From an uncultured Verrucomicrobiota bacterium (lineage in GTDB: Bacteria; Verrucomicrobiota; Kiritimatiellia; CAIQIC01; Lenti-01), in the NCBI GenBank assembly GCA_938003985.1, contig CALKWZ010000002.1, forward strand, positions 1-36,780: a stretch of 36,780 nt of DNA. The letters run 5' to 3'. The notes beneath the pieces were generated by a model, which was given only the letters and a program-made list of their open reading frames with translations, was not told where the DNA came from and did not search any database. Numbering within the stretch: position 1 is the stretch's first letter; each line of letters starts with the position of its first letter. A program made the position numbers and the translations under genes. Of the stretch, positions 8,121 through 15,835 are shown in pieces.

Positions 8121-8552
8121 ATGAAAGTGCGGCAAATCTCGATCTTCCTGGAAAACCGGTCGGGCCGGCTGGCGAGCGTGCTGAAGGAAGTCGGCCGCGC
8201 CGGCGTCAACATCCGGGCGCTGTCGCTGGCGGACACGAGCGATTTCGGCATCCTGCGCCTGATCGTGGACGACGTGGACAAGGGCGTGCAGGCGCTGAAG
8301 GGCACCGGCCACACGGTGTCGCTGACGGAAGTGCTGGCGGTGGAAGTGCCGGACCGGCCGGGCGGGCTGGCGGGGATCCTGGACGTGCTGTCGGCCGCGA
8401 ACCTGAACGTGGAATACATGTATGCGTTCGTCAGCCGCGCGACGGAGAAGGCGATGGTGGTGTTCCGCTTCGAGCAGATCGACGCGGCCATCGCGGCGCT
8501 GCAAAAGGCCGGCGTCTCCGTCGTGGAGGCGGACAAGGTCTACGCGCTGTAG
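8121..8552 (+). CDS. Tandem ACT-domain protein
   Basis: A protein of 143 residues made of two ACT folds. The first is about residues 1-65, with ENRSGRLASVLKEVGRAGVN. The second is about 70-140, with VPDRPGGLAGILDVLSAANL. Each has the Gly/Asn turn where ACT domains bind amino acids. There is no catalytic domain. It is probably an amino-acid-sensing regulator of the preceding ligase or its pathway, binding an aromatic or branched-chain amino acid; the ligand is inference. AAAGGAG precedes the start at good spacing. Its stop lies only three bases from the end of the convergent lipoamide dehydrogenase gene. Confidence 0.9.
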   Translation: MKVRQISIFLENRSGRLASVLKEVGRAGVNIRALSLADTSDFGILRLIVDDVDKGVQALKGTGHTVSLTEVLAVEVPDRPGGLAGILDVLSAANLNVEYMYAFVSRATEKAMVVFRFEQIDAAIAALQKAGVSVVEADKVYAL

Positions 8553-8555
8553 GCC

Positions 8556-9974
8556 CTAGACGTGCACGGCGCGGCCGAGGAGGCCGCGCGCGGCTTCCAG
8601 GACGCCTTCGGCGAGGGTGGGATGGGCGTGGATGAGGCCGGCCAGGTCCGCGGCGGTCAGTTCCGCGGCGCGGGCGAGGAGGGGTTCGTGGATCAGGTCG
8701 GTGGCGCGTTCGCCGACGACGACCGCGCCGAGGATTTCGCCGCCGTCGGGAGCGGCGACGAGCTTGACGAATCCTTCGGTCTTTTCGACGGCGACGGCCT
8801 TGCCGATGCCGCGGTAGGGGAAGCGGAAGACCCGGTGGGGAACGTTCTGCGCCCTGGCTTTTTCCTCCTGCAGGCCGAAGGAGGCGATTTCGGGGTCGCC
8901 GTACACGGCGGCGGGGATCAAGGAGAGATCCGCGCGGCGTTCGCGGGGGAGCGGGTGGCCCTTGAGGACCGCGGCGACGTGTTCGACGGCGATTTCGCCC
9001 TCCTTGCTGGCGACGTGGGCGAGCTGGGGGGTGGCCACGATATCGCCGATGGCGTAGACGCCCCGGGCGGCGGTTTCGCAGAAGTCGCCGACGGGCACGA
9101 ATCCGCGTTCGAGCGCGACGCCGATTTCTTCGAGGCCGAGGCCGGCGGTGTTGGGAACGCGACCGATCGCGACGAGCACGGCCTCGGCCTCGACCCGCGC
9201 GGGGATGCCGGCGGCGCCTTCCTGCGCGGGTCGGAGATCGAGACCGAGGCCTTTGGATCCGCGCGCGCCGGCGGCGGCGAAGGCCCCGGCGATGAATTTC
9301 ACGCCGCGTTTTTCGAAGATCCTGCGCGCGAGGGCGGCGGCTTCGGCGTCTTCGAGGGGCAGGATGCGGTCCATGGCTTCGATGAGGGTCACGTCGGCGC
9401 CGAAGGCGTTCCAGACGTAGCCCATTTCCATGCCGATGGCGCCGGCGCCGAGGATGGCGACGGTTTTCGGCAGACGTTTCAGGTCGAGGGCGCCGGTGCT
9501 GGAGAGGACGGTGGTTTCGTCGAAAGGCAGCCCGGGAAGTTCGCGGGGGCGGCTGCCGGTGGCGAGAAGGATGGCGCGGGCCCGGATGCGCCGTTCGCCG
9601 TCGACGACGAGCTCCGCGGGCGAGGCCAGGCGGCCCTCGCCTTGGATGACTTCGACGGCGTTTTTCTTGAGGAGGAACTGGACGCCCGTGGAGAGGCGCT
9701 CGGCGGCTTGGCGGCTTTTCCTGTGCGCCTGGGCGTAATCGAGGCCGGCGGCGTCGACGGCGACGCCGAGGGCTTGCAAGTCGGGAATGCCGCGGAGAAG
9801 GTCGGCCTGGTGGATGAGCGCCTTGCTGGGGATGCAGCCCCAGTTGAGGCACACGCCGCCGGGTTTGTCCTTTTCGACGAGGCAGGTCTTGAGGCCGAGT
9901 TGGGCGGCGCGGATGGCGGCGACGTATCCGCCGGGGCCGGCGCCGAGGATCGCCAAATCGAAATCGGGCTGCAT
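8556..9974 (-). CDS. lpdA: Dihydrolipoyl dehydrogenase (E3)
   Basis: A protein of 472 residues with the full layout of the family. The N-terminal FAD fold has GAGPGG (11-16). The redox-active disulfide is in GGVCLNWGCIPSKA with Cys42 and Cys47. The second Rossmann motif GAGAIGMEMG binds NAD, and the C-terminal dimer domain has the catalytic HAHPTLAEGVLE His-Glu pair. It reoxidises dihydrolipoamide on E2 and makes NADH. It is the last gene of the pyruvate dehydrogenase operon, 14 bases after E2, with GGAAGG ahead of its ATG. The redox motif has Trp where most relatives have Val (CLNWGC), a variant seen in some E3 enzymes. Confidence 0.95.
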   Translation of the reverse strand: MQPDFDLAILGAGPGGYVAAIRAAQLGLKTCLVEKDKPGGVCLNWGCIPSKALIHQADLLRGIPDLQALGVAVDAAGLDYAQAHRKSRQAAERLSTGVQFLLKKNAVEVIQGEGRLASPAELVVDGERRIRARAILLATGSRPRELPGLPFDETTVLSSTGALDLKRLPKTVAILGAGAIGMEMGYVWNAFGADVTLIEAMDRILPLEDAEAAALARRIFEKRGVKFIAGAFAAAGARGSKGLGLDLRPAQEGAAGIPARVEAEAVLVAIGRVPNTAGLGLEEIGVALERGFVPVGDFCETAARGVYAIGDIVATPQLAHVASKEGEIAVEHVAAVLKGHPLPRERRADLSLIPAAVYGDPEIASFGLQEEKARAQNVPHRVFRFPYRGIGKAVAVEKTEGFVKLVAAPDGGEILGAVVVGERATDLIHEPLLARAAELTAADLAGLIHAHPTLAEGVLEAARGLLGRAVHV

Positions 9975-9988
9975 GGGCGTTTCCTTCC

Positions 9989-11311
9989 TTACAGCAAGGC
10001 CCGGGCGGGTTCCTCGAACAGGGCCTTGAGCTCCGCGAGGAAGGCGGCGGCTTCGGCGCCGTCGATGACGCGGTGGTCGGCGGAGAGCGTGGCGTGCAGG
10101 ATGCGGCGCGGGACGACGGCGCCGTCGCGCACGACGGGTTCCGGGGCCACGGCGCCGAGGGCGAGGATGGCGGAGCCGGGCGGATTGATGATGGCGGTGA
10201 ACTCCTCGACGCCGTAGGCCCCGAGGTTGCTGACGGTGAAGCTGGCGCCGGCGTATTCCTCGGGGGCGAGGGTGCCGGAACGGGCCTTGGCGATCCGCGC
10301 GCCGAGTTCGGCATCGATGGCGGCGACGCCCTTGGTTTCGCAGGCGCGGACGACGGGGGTGACGAGGCCGCCTTCGAGGGCGACGGCCAGGCCGACGTCG
10401 GCGGCGGGCAGATACTGGATGGCGTCGCCTTGCCAGCTCGCGTTGACGATCGGATGGCGCTCCAGGGCCGCGGCGGTCAGCTTGAGAATGAAGGCATTGA
10501 GGGACAGCGGCGGCTCGCGGCCTTGGTTCATGTCCTTGCGCAAGGTGAAAAGGCGCTCCATGTCGATGGCGATGCGCACGAAGTAGTGCGGGGCCTGGGC
10601 GTAGCTTTCGCCGAGGCGGGCGGCGATGATGGCGCGCATCTTGGAAAGCGGGACGCGGTCGCCGCGCAAGCCCTTGGCGGCGCCGCCGGCGCCGGGCGGC
10701 TTGCCCTTGACGGCCGGAGCGGCGACGCGGACGGCCGGCGCCGGGACGGGAGCGGGCGCCGCCTGGGCGTTTTCGACGTCGCGCACGGTGATGCGCCCGC
10801 CGGGGCCGGTGCCGCGGAGGGCGCGGAGATCGAGGCCCATTTCCCGGGCGCGCTTGCGGGCCAGCGGGGAGGAGCGCGGAACGCCGGGAGCCAGGTGCGG
10901 CGCGGTTTGCGGCGCGGCCACCGGGACGGGGGCCGGGGCCGGCGGCGGAGCCGATACCGGTGCGGCTGGCGCGGGAGCCGGAGCGGAGGCGGATGGCGGT
11001 TTCTCCGCGGAGGCGGCCGCCGCCGGAGCCGCAATGCTCTTGGCCTGGGCGGCGACCGCTTCCCAGTTTTCGCCGGGCTGGCCGATCACGGCGATGAGTT
11101 GGCCGACGGCGGCGGCCGCACCGGCCGGGAGAATCGCTTTCAGCAACGTGCCGGAGACGGGCGATTCGTAGGTCATGGTGGCCTTGTCGGTTTCGACCTC
11201 GCAGAGAGCGTCGCCGGACTTCAGCGCCTGGCCTTCCCGGGCGAGCCACTGGGCGATGGTTCCCGCGGTCATGGTGGGGGAGAGGGCGATCATCAAAACG
11301 GGTTCAGCCAT
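9989..11311 (-). CDS. pdhC: Dihydrolipoamide acetyltransferase (pyruvate dehydrogenase E2)
   Basis: A protein of 440 residues. One lipoyl domain occupies residues 1-78, with the lipoylated lysine at 43 in ETDKAT. A long Ala/Pro linker follows (about 85-150). A peripheral-subunit-binding domain comes next (SSPLARKRAREMGLDL and RGTGPGGRITVRDV), then a second Ala/Pro linker and the catalytic core. The core ends with the active-site HRVIDG (His413, Asp417). It transfers the acetyl group from the lipoyl arm to CoA and forms the core of the complex. Its ATG overlaps the end of the E1beta gene by eight bases (11304-11311). Lipoylation probably depends on lplA at the head of this operon. Confidence 0.94.
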   Translation of the reverse strand: MAEPVLMIALSPTMTAGTIAQWLAREGQALKSGDALCEVETDKATMTYESPVSGTLLKAILPAGAAAAVGQLIAVIGQPGENWEAVAAQAKSIAAPAAAASAEKPPSASAPAPAPAAPVSAPPPAPAPVPVAAPQTAPHLAPGVPRSSPLARKRAREMGLDLRALRGTGPGGRITVRDVENAQAAPAPVPAPAVRVAAPAVKGKPPGAGGAAKGLRGDRVPLSKMRAIIAARLGESYAQAPHYFVRIAIDMERLFTLRKDMNQGREPPLSLNAFILKLTAAALERHPIVNASWQGDAIQYLPAADVGLAVALEGGLVTPVVRACETKGVAAIDAELGARIAKARSGTLAPEEYAGASFTVSNLGAYGVEEFTAIINPPGSAILALGAVAPEPVVRDGAVVPRRILHATLSADHRVIDGAEAAAFLAELKALFEEPARALL

Positions 11312-12296
11312 GGGGAACCTCCAGGTACAGGGCTTTCTTGGCGGCGGCGACGATTTTCCGCACGCTGGGCTGGACGGCGAGTTCCAGCGCGTGGTTGTAG
11401 GGCATGGGGACGTCTTCGCTCGAGACGAACTCGACGGGGGCGTCGAGGAGATCGAAGCCTTCGGTGGCGATGCGGTGGGCGACGTAGGCGCCGACGCTGG
11501 CGGCGGGCCAGGATTCGTCGACGACGACGGCGCGCCCGGTGCGGGCGACGCTGGCCATCAGGGTGGTTTCGTCCAGCGGCCGCAAGCTGCGCAGGTCGAT
11601 CACGTCGGCGTCGACGCCCTCCTGGGCGAGTTCGGCGGCCGCCTGCAGCAGGAGGTGGACGGGCTTGCCGAAGGAGACCAGGGTGACGTCGCGGCCGGAC
11701 TTGAGCACGGCGGCTTGGCCGATGGGGACGAGGAATTCCTCGTCGGGCACTTCGCCCTTGAAGCCGTAGAGCATTTCCGCTTCGAGGACGACGACGGGGT
11801 CGGGGTCGCGGATGGCGCTCTTGAGGAGGCCGCAGGCATCGGCGGGGAAGGCCGGGGCGACGACCTTGATGCCGGGCACGTGGGCCCAGTAGCTGGCGAG
11901 CGCCTGCGAGTGCTGGCTGGAAAGATATTCGGCGGGACCGTTGGGCCCGCGGAAGACGATGGGCACGTTGAATTGGCCGCCGGACATGTGGCGGGTCTTG
12001 GCGGCCTCGTTGACGACCTGGTCGAGGGCCAGCAGGGCGAAGTTGTGCGTCATCCATTCGACGACGGGCTTGAGGCCGACCATGGCGGCGCCGACGCCGA
12101 GGCCGGTGAAGCCCAGTTCGGTGATGGGGGTGTCGAGCACGCGTTCGGCGCCGTACTTGCCGAGAAGTCCGCGGGTGACCTTGTAGGCGCCGTCGTACTC
12201 GGCGACTTCTTCGCCCAGGAGGACGACGGCGTCGTCGCGGGCCATTTCCTCGTCCAGCGCCCGGTTGAGGGCATCCCGGTAGCTCAGCTGCGACAT
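11304..12296 (-). CDS. pdhB: Pyruvate dehydrogenase E1 component, beta subunit
   Basis: A protein of 330 residues, typical for the beta subunit of heterotetrameric 2-oxoacid dehydrogenases. It starts with SYRDALNRALDEEMARDD and contains LLGEEVAEYDGAYKVTRGL, where the activating glutamate for thiamine diphosphate lies. It also has DTPITELGFTGLGVGAAM and a C-terminal transketolase domain with DLRSLRPLD. With E1alpha it decarboxylates pyruvate and acetylates the E2 lipoyl group. Its start lies 13 bases inside the end of the E1alpha gene. A branched-chain 2-oxoacid substrate cannot be fully excluded, but residues such as SSQHSQ match pyruvate enzymes. Confidence 0.94.
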   Translation of the reverse strand: MSQLSYRDALNRALDEEMARDDAVVLLGEEVAEYDGAYKVTRGLLGKYGAERVLDTPITELGFTGLGVGAAMVGLKPVVEWMTHNFALLALDQVVNEAAKTRHMSGGQFNVPIVFRGPNGPAEYLSSQHSQALASYWAHVPGIKVVAPAFPADACGLLKSAIRDPDPVVVLEAEMLYGFKGEVPDEEFLVPIGQAAVLKSGRDVTLVSFGKPVHLLLQAAAELAQEGVDADVIDLRSLRPLDETTLMASVARTGRAVVVDESWPAASVGAYVAHRIATEGFDLLDAPVEFVSSEDVPMPYNHALELAVQPSVRKIVAAAKKALYLEVPHG

Positions 12297-13312
12297 GGCG
12301 ACGGCTCCTTGTTCAAGGGGGTGGCGGAGGGCGCCATGAAGAACGGCTCGCCGGCGTAGACGTCTTCGTAGAGCGTGTGCAGGGCGGGCGCGGCGGAATT
12401 CTCGGCGAAGTCCACGGCCTCCTTGGTGGCCTCTTCGGCGGCGCGGTCCTGGGCTTCGGCCTTGGCGTCGTCCCAGCGGCCGGCCTCCTTCATGCGGTGT
12501 TCCAGGATCAAGATGGGGTCCTGCTTCTTGTATTCTTCGACCTCGTCGCGGGTGCGGTATTTCTGGGGATCGCTCATGGAATGGCCCTTGTAGCGGTAGG
12601 TGCGGGCCTCGATGAGGACGGGGCGGCCTTCGCGGGCCTCGGCCAGCGCGCGCAACGCGGCCGCGCGGACTTCGAGGACGTCCATGCCGTCGACCAGTTC
12701 GCCGCGCATGCCGTAGGACGTGGCCATGACGGAGAAGTCGTCGACGGAGGACACGCGCTTCCAGGAGGTGCCCATGCCCCACTGGTTGTTTTCGCAGACG
12801 GAGACGAGGGGGAGTTTCCAGATCTTGGCGAGATTCATGGCCTCGTGGAACGCGCCCTGGTGGATGGCGCCGTCGCCGAAGAAAACGACGGTGGCCCCGC
12901 CGGTCTTGCGGTATTTCTGGGCGAAGGCGACGCCGGCGGCGACGGGGATCTGGGCGCCGACGATGCCGTTGCCGCCGAGGAAATGGCGCTGGGCGTCGAA
13001 CAGGTGCATGGAGCCGCCCTTGCCGCGGGAGCAGCCCGTGATTTTGCCGTAGAGTTCCGCCATGATGGTCTTGGGTTCCATGCCGGCGGCCAGGGCATGG
13101 CCGTGGTCGCGGTAGCCGGTCAAGACGTAGTCCTTGGAATAATCCATGGCGCTGGCGACGCCGGCGGCGACGGCCTCCTGGCCGTTGTAGAGGTGGCAGA
13201 AACCGCCGATTTTCCGCAGGCCGTACATCTGGCCGGCCTTCTCCTCGAACACGCGCATGAGGACCATGTCGGCCCGGAGCTTCCAGAACAGGTCGGCGTC
13301 GGAAGGGTTCAT
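12284..13312 (-). CDS. pdhA: Pyruvate dehydrogenase E1 component, alpha subunit
   Basis: A protein of 342 residues. The thiamine-diphosphate motif is complete: GDGAIHQGAFHEAMNLA with the closing ENNQW. Substrate-side motifs GYRDHGHALAAG and RGKGGSMHLFD are those of pyruvate rather than branched-chain enzymes. The phosphorylation-loop region has YRYKGHSMSDPQKYR, as in E1alpha proteins generally. Its ATG overlaps the stop of the preceding small gene (ATGA, 13309-13312). Its C-terminus overlaps E1beta by 13 bases, which should keep the two subunits in balance. Confidence 0.95.
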   Translation of the reverse strand: MNPSDADLFWKLRADMVLMRVFEEKAGQMYGLRKIGGFCHLYNGQEAVAAGVASAMDYSKDYVLTGYRDHGHALAAGMEPKTIMAELYGKITGCSRGKGGSMHLFDAQRHFLGGNGIVGAQIPVAAGVAFAQKYRKTGGATVVFFGDGAIHQGAFHEAMNLAKIWKLPLVSVCENNQWGMGTSWKRVSSVDDFSVMATSYGMRGELVDGMDVLEVRAAALRALAEAREGRPVLIEARTYRYKGHSMSDPQKYRTRDEVEEYKKQDPILILEHRMKEAGRWDDAKAEAQDRAAEEATKEAVDFAENSAAPALHTLYEDVYAGEPFFMAPSATPLNKEPSPCRS

Positions 13313-13752
13313 GGCTGGACCTCCGTCTGGACGTTCAGGCGTTCCAGGGGACGGAACAGGCGGACGCGCTCGATGAGCGTTTCGATGACGACCAGCTTGG
13401 CCGGGTCGGGGTTGACGCGCCAGAAGTTGGTCAGGTTGGGGCCGAGCGCCTCGAGGACCTCGGCCTTGAGGCCGGGGGCGTTCAGCACGATGGCCCGGCC
13501 GCGGACGGAGACGATTTCGTCGAGGCTCGCGGGCTGGAAGGTCCACTGCACCTTTTCGCAGACTTCGATTTCGCGCACCTTGGGGGAGCCCGCGGTGGAC
13601 ACGGCGAAGAGGCAGTCCGCCACGCGGGGCAACGTGGCGGCGGTCATCCAGCGGCAATGGGGATAGCCGTCCTCGCCCAGCGTGCAGAGGACGCCGACCC
13701 GCACCGAATCGAGCAGGGCGCGGAACGCGCGCAGGGGATCTTGGTCTTTCAT
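13309..13752 (-). CDS. Pyridoxamine 5'-phosphate oxidase-like flavin-binding protein
   Basis: A protein of 147 residues with the split-barrel FMN-binding fold: an N-terminal helix, then GVLCTLGEDGYPHCRWM, then VSTAGSPKVREIE, then a VSVRGRAIV strand and a C-terminal WRVNPDPAKLVVIETL strand. Members of this general-stress/PNPOx-like family bind FMN, F420 or haem, and few have a known reaction. It sits between lplA and pdhA and overlaps both neighbours by ATGA, so it is made together with the dehydrogenase. That suggests a redox or protective role for the complex, but nothing in the sequence fixes the substrate. Confidence 0.85.
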   Translation of the reverse strand: MKDQDPLRAFRALLDSVRVGVLCTLGEDGYPHCRWMTAATLPRVADCLFAVSTAGSPKVREIEVCEKVQWTFQPASLDEIVSVRGRAIVLNAPGLKAEVLEALGPNLTNFWRVNPDPAKLVVIETLIERVRLFRPLERLNVQTEVQP

Positions 13753-14603
13753 GGCAGGCCTCTCTTGGGTTTGGCCGGGGGGCGGCGGCGGAAGATCCAG
13801 GACGCCCGGGCATAATCCCGGGAAAGGCGGCGCAAGGCGCTCCATTCGGTGTCGGCGAGGACGTCGGCCGGCGCCGCGGGGCGGCCCTGCCGGGCGAGGG
13901 CGGCGAACAGCGCCGTCTCCAGCGCTTCGACGTCGAGACCGGGGCGCAGCCGCGCGAGCGTCGCCAGCTCCGCCGGAACGGAGGCGACGCCGCCGCGCGC
14001 GGCGGAGCCGGGGGGGCGCTCGGGATAGGCGGGCGCGTGGGCGGCCAGAGTCGCCCGGAGTTCGTCGAGATCGGTGGAAACGAGCAGCGTGCCGTGGAAG
14101 AGAAGGACGCCTTTGCCGGCGGCGCAGGCGGTGCCGCCGATTTTCCGCCCGGCCACGTAGACGCCGCCGCGGGGGCCTTCTTCCGCCGCGACGTCCAGCC
14201 GGCGCAGCACGGCCAGGATGCGCCCGAGCAACCGGTCGCGGTCGGCGAGGCCGCCGGGCACGATCCAACTCCAATTGAGGTTGCCGTCGTCGTGGTAGAC
14301 GGCGCCGCCGCCGCTGGTGCGGCGGAATACCGGGACGCCGCGGCTCCGGGCCCAGCGGGTCCGTTCGGCCTGCGCGTCTTGGTTGCGTCCGACGATCACG
14401 GCCGGGGCGTTGCGGCTGCAGACGAAAAATCCGGGACCGCCCGCCGTCGCGACCCGCGCGCGCAGGATTTCTTCCAAGGCGACGTTCACGGCCGGGCGGC
14501 GCCAAGGGGAACGAATCCCCTGCGGAACGGAGCGTTCGGCCGGCCATGGAAGCCGGAATGGCGCCGCCAAGTCCGGAACCGCAGTGGCGGAGAAGTTCAG
14601 CAT
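13749..14603 (-). CDS. lplA: Lipoate-protein ligase A family
   Basis: A protein of 284 residues of the biotin/lipoate ligase fold. Family motifs are VGRNQDAQAE (71-80), RRTSGGGAVYHDDGNLN (94-110), catalytic Lys154 in RKIGGTA, and HGTLLVSTDLD (170-180). It should attach lipoate to Lys43 of the E2 encoded downstream, either from free lipoate or as an octanoyl transferase. It is shorter than E. coli LplA (338) and seems to lack most of the accessory domain. I start at ATG 14603 because the upstream extension is unlike any ligase. A strong ribosome-binding site is missing at this ATG; a 9-codon ORF (ATGACG..., 14604-14627 plus overlap) ends across it and could couple translation. Confidence 0.85.
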   Translation of the reverse strand: MLNFSATAVPDLAAPFRLPWPAERSVPQGIRSPWRRPAVNVALEEILRARVATAGGPGFFVCSRNAPAVIVGRNQDAQAERTRWARSRGVPVFRRTSGGGAVYHDDGNLNWSWIVPGGLADRDRLLGRILAVLRRLDVAAEEGPRGGVYVAGRKIGGTACAAGKGVLLFHGTLLVSTDLDELRATLAAHAPAYPERPPGSAARGGVASVPAELATLARLRPGLDVEALETALFAALARQGRPAAPADVLADTEWSALRRLSRDYARASWIFRRRPPAKPKRGLP

Positions 14604-14641
14604 ATGGACACTCGCAACGTCATGGGCGATTCGACTCTCCT

Positions 14642-14665
14642 GCGGGAGGAGTTTCGCGCTCCCGC
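14642..14665 (-). promoter_or_regulatory. Hairpin in the leader of the lplA-pdh operon
   Basis: GCGGGAG (14642-14648) and CTCCCGC (14659-14665) form a 7-bp stem with a 10-base loop, about 40 bases before the lplA start. The rest of the 142-base gap holds an AT-richer stretch (14690-14725) that may contain the promoter, but no clear -35/-10 pair stands out. The hairpin could be a leader structure or a protein site. Confidence 0.3.
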
Positions 14666-14745
14666 GGCTAGTCAAGAATAGCACGCCGTTTCCGAAAATC
14701 AAGCAAAATGCTAGATTATCGTCTCCGCAGAACCGGGAGAAGGCG

Positions 14746-15270
14746 TTAGGGCGGAATCGGCAGAAAAATTTCGGCCCGTTTGGCGCGCGCGAGAAGTGCG
14801 GCTTCGCGGGTGCCGCGGGCGTCGTCGGCGCCGGAGGCGCGGAGTGCGCGCGCGGCGGCGAGGACGGCGGCGTTCCGGACGGCCGTTTCGGCGGGCGCGA
14901 GCACGAGCATTTGCCAACCTTCGCCGGGCGGGGGCGCGGGCCACTGGTCGGGGTGGTAGCCGAGCGGGCGGTCGGGGCCGGGGGCTGGTGCGTAGATCCG
15001 GTTCGGCGCGAAATCGCCGAGATCATTTCGAGAACCGCAGATCCGCACGTCCGCCCCGGCGGCGCGGGCGCGCTGGACCAGGCCCAGCGCCTCGGCCGGG
15101 GGCCGGCTTTCGGGGTCGGACATCACGAGGGCGATGCGCTCGCCGGCGGCGAACGGCGCGATTTCCGGCAGATCGGGCCGCGGCAACCGCCGCGGGACGG
15201 GCACCATCCAGGCGGCCGCGGCCAGCAGAGCCAGACCGGCGCTTGCCAGGAGAAGGCGGCGCGGATTCAT
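14746..15270 (-). CDS. Hypothetical exported or membrane-anchored protein
   Basis: A protein of 174 residues that I do not recognise. An N-terminal basic stretch (NPRRLL) and a hydrophobic segment of about 17 residues (6-22) make a signal anchor or signal peptide. The rest alternates beta- and helix-like segments: ERIALVMSDP, then EALGLVQRARAAGADVRICG, later WQMLVLAP, then an Ala-rich helical part and the end KRAEIFLPIPP. This could be a small Rossmann-like fold facing the periplasm. Residues about 84-112 are Pro-rich. It lies divergent from the bactofilin operon and upstream of lplA with a 142-base gap. Codon use is like that of its neighbours, which supports it over the plus-strand ORFs in the same place. 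Confidence 0.6.
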   Translation of the reverse strand: MNPRRLLLASAGLALLAAAAWMVPVPRRLPRPDLPEIAPFAAGERIALVMSDPESRPPAEALGLVQRARAAGADVRICGSRNDLGDFAPNRIYAPAPGPDRPLGYHPDQWPAPPPGEGWQMLVLAPAETAVRNAAVLAAARALRASGADDARGTREAALLARAKRAEIFLPIPP

Positions 15271-15312
15271 GGCGAAATCCTAAAGAATCCCGGCCGCGGG
15301 GGCAAGTGGCGC

Positions 15313-15341
15313 TTGTCCGAACCGAGCGGGACAGGCATAAT
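15313..15341 (+). promoter_or_regulatory. Sigma-70-type promoter of the bactofilin operon
   Basis: TTGTCC (15313-15318), a 17-base spacer, and CATAAT (15336-15341), matching four and five of six consensus bases. It lies 41 bases before the bactofilin start in a divergent 112-base gap. Confidence 0.6.
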
Positions 15342-15382
15342 CGGCCGCCAAAGAAAAAGGAACCAACCTGGGAGACATGGCC

Positions 15383-15754
15383 ATGGCCAACGAAACACAT
15401 GAATCGGTAATCGGATCGGACGTCGAGATCGTCGGCACGATCAAAAGCAGCGGCACGATCCGCCTGGACGGCAAGCTGGATGGTGAATTGATCTGCGGCG
15501 GCAACGCCATCCTCGGCAAGACCGCGCAGGTGAAGGGCAACGTGACGGCGACCTCCGTGTCCATCGAAGGCAAGATCAACGGCAACCTGCTTGCGAAGGA
15601 CAAGATCGAGATGAAGGCCACGGCGACGGTCAACGGCGACATCAAGGCGCGCCGGCTGTCGGTCGAAGACGGCGTCACCTTCGTGGGCCGCTCGGAAGTC
15701 AATCCGAACAGCCAGCCGGTGCCGGCCCCGCAGCCGGGCGTTCCGCAGCGGTAA
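15383..15754 (+). CDS. Bactofilin
   Basis: A protein of 123 residues dominated by one bactofilin beta-helix domain (about 8-105). It shows the repeating short turns of the family: GSDVEIVGTIKSSGTIRLDG, GNAILGKTAQVKGNV, SIEGKINGNL and VNGDIKARRLSVEDG. A short Pro-rich tail follows. Bactofilins polymerise without nucleotides into filaments at the inner face of the membrane and place wall enzymes. Two ATGs are possible, 15377 and 15383; I prefer 15383 because GGGAG (15370-15374) is then eight bases away. It is the first gene of a unit with a second bactofilin, a Mur ligase and a PH-domain protein. Confidence 0.93.
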   Translation: MANETHESVIGSDVEIVGTIKSSGTIRLDGKLDGELICGGNAILGKTAQVKGNVTATSVSIEGKINGNLLAKDKIEMKATATVNGDIKARRLSVEDGVTFVGRSEVNPNSQPVPAPQPGVPQR

Positions 15755-15835
15755 GGATCCCGTTTCCTTCGCAGGCGCCGGACCGGTCCCGCATTCGCGG
15801 GGCGGCGCGGCGGCCTTGGACGGAAGGGGCCGGAC

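Noticed and set aside
13802..13818. CATAAT sequences within CCGGGCATAATCCCGG-like contexts at about 13809 and 17526 as promoters
   Set aside because: Both lie inside well-supported coding regions (lplA and the DDYGHNP motif of the Mur ligase) without matching -35 boxes.
14604..15026. A longer N-terminus for lplA
   Set aside because: The extension is Pro/Arg/Ser-rich, overlaps the opposite frame of the hypothetical gene at 14746-15270, and is unlike any ligase.
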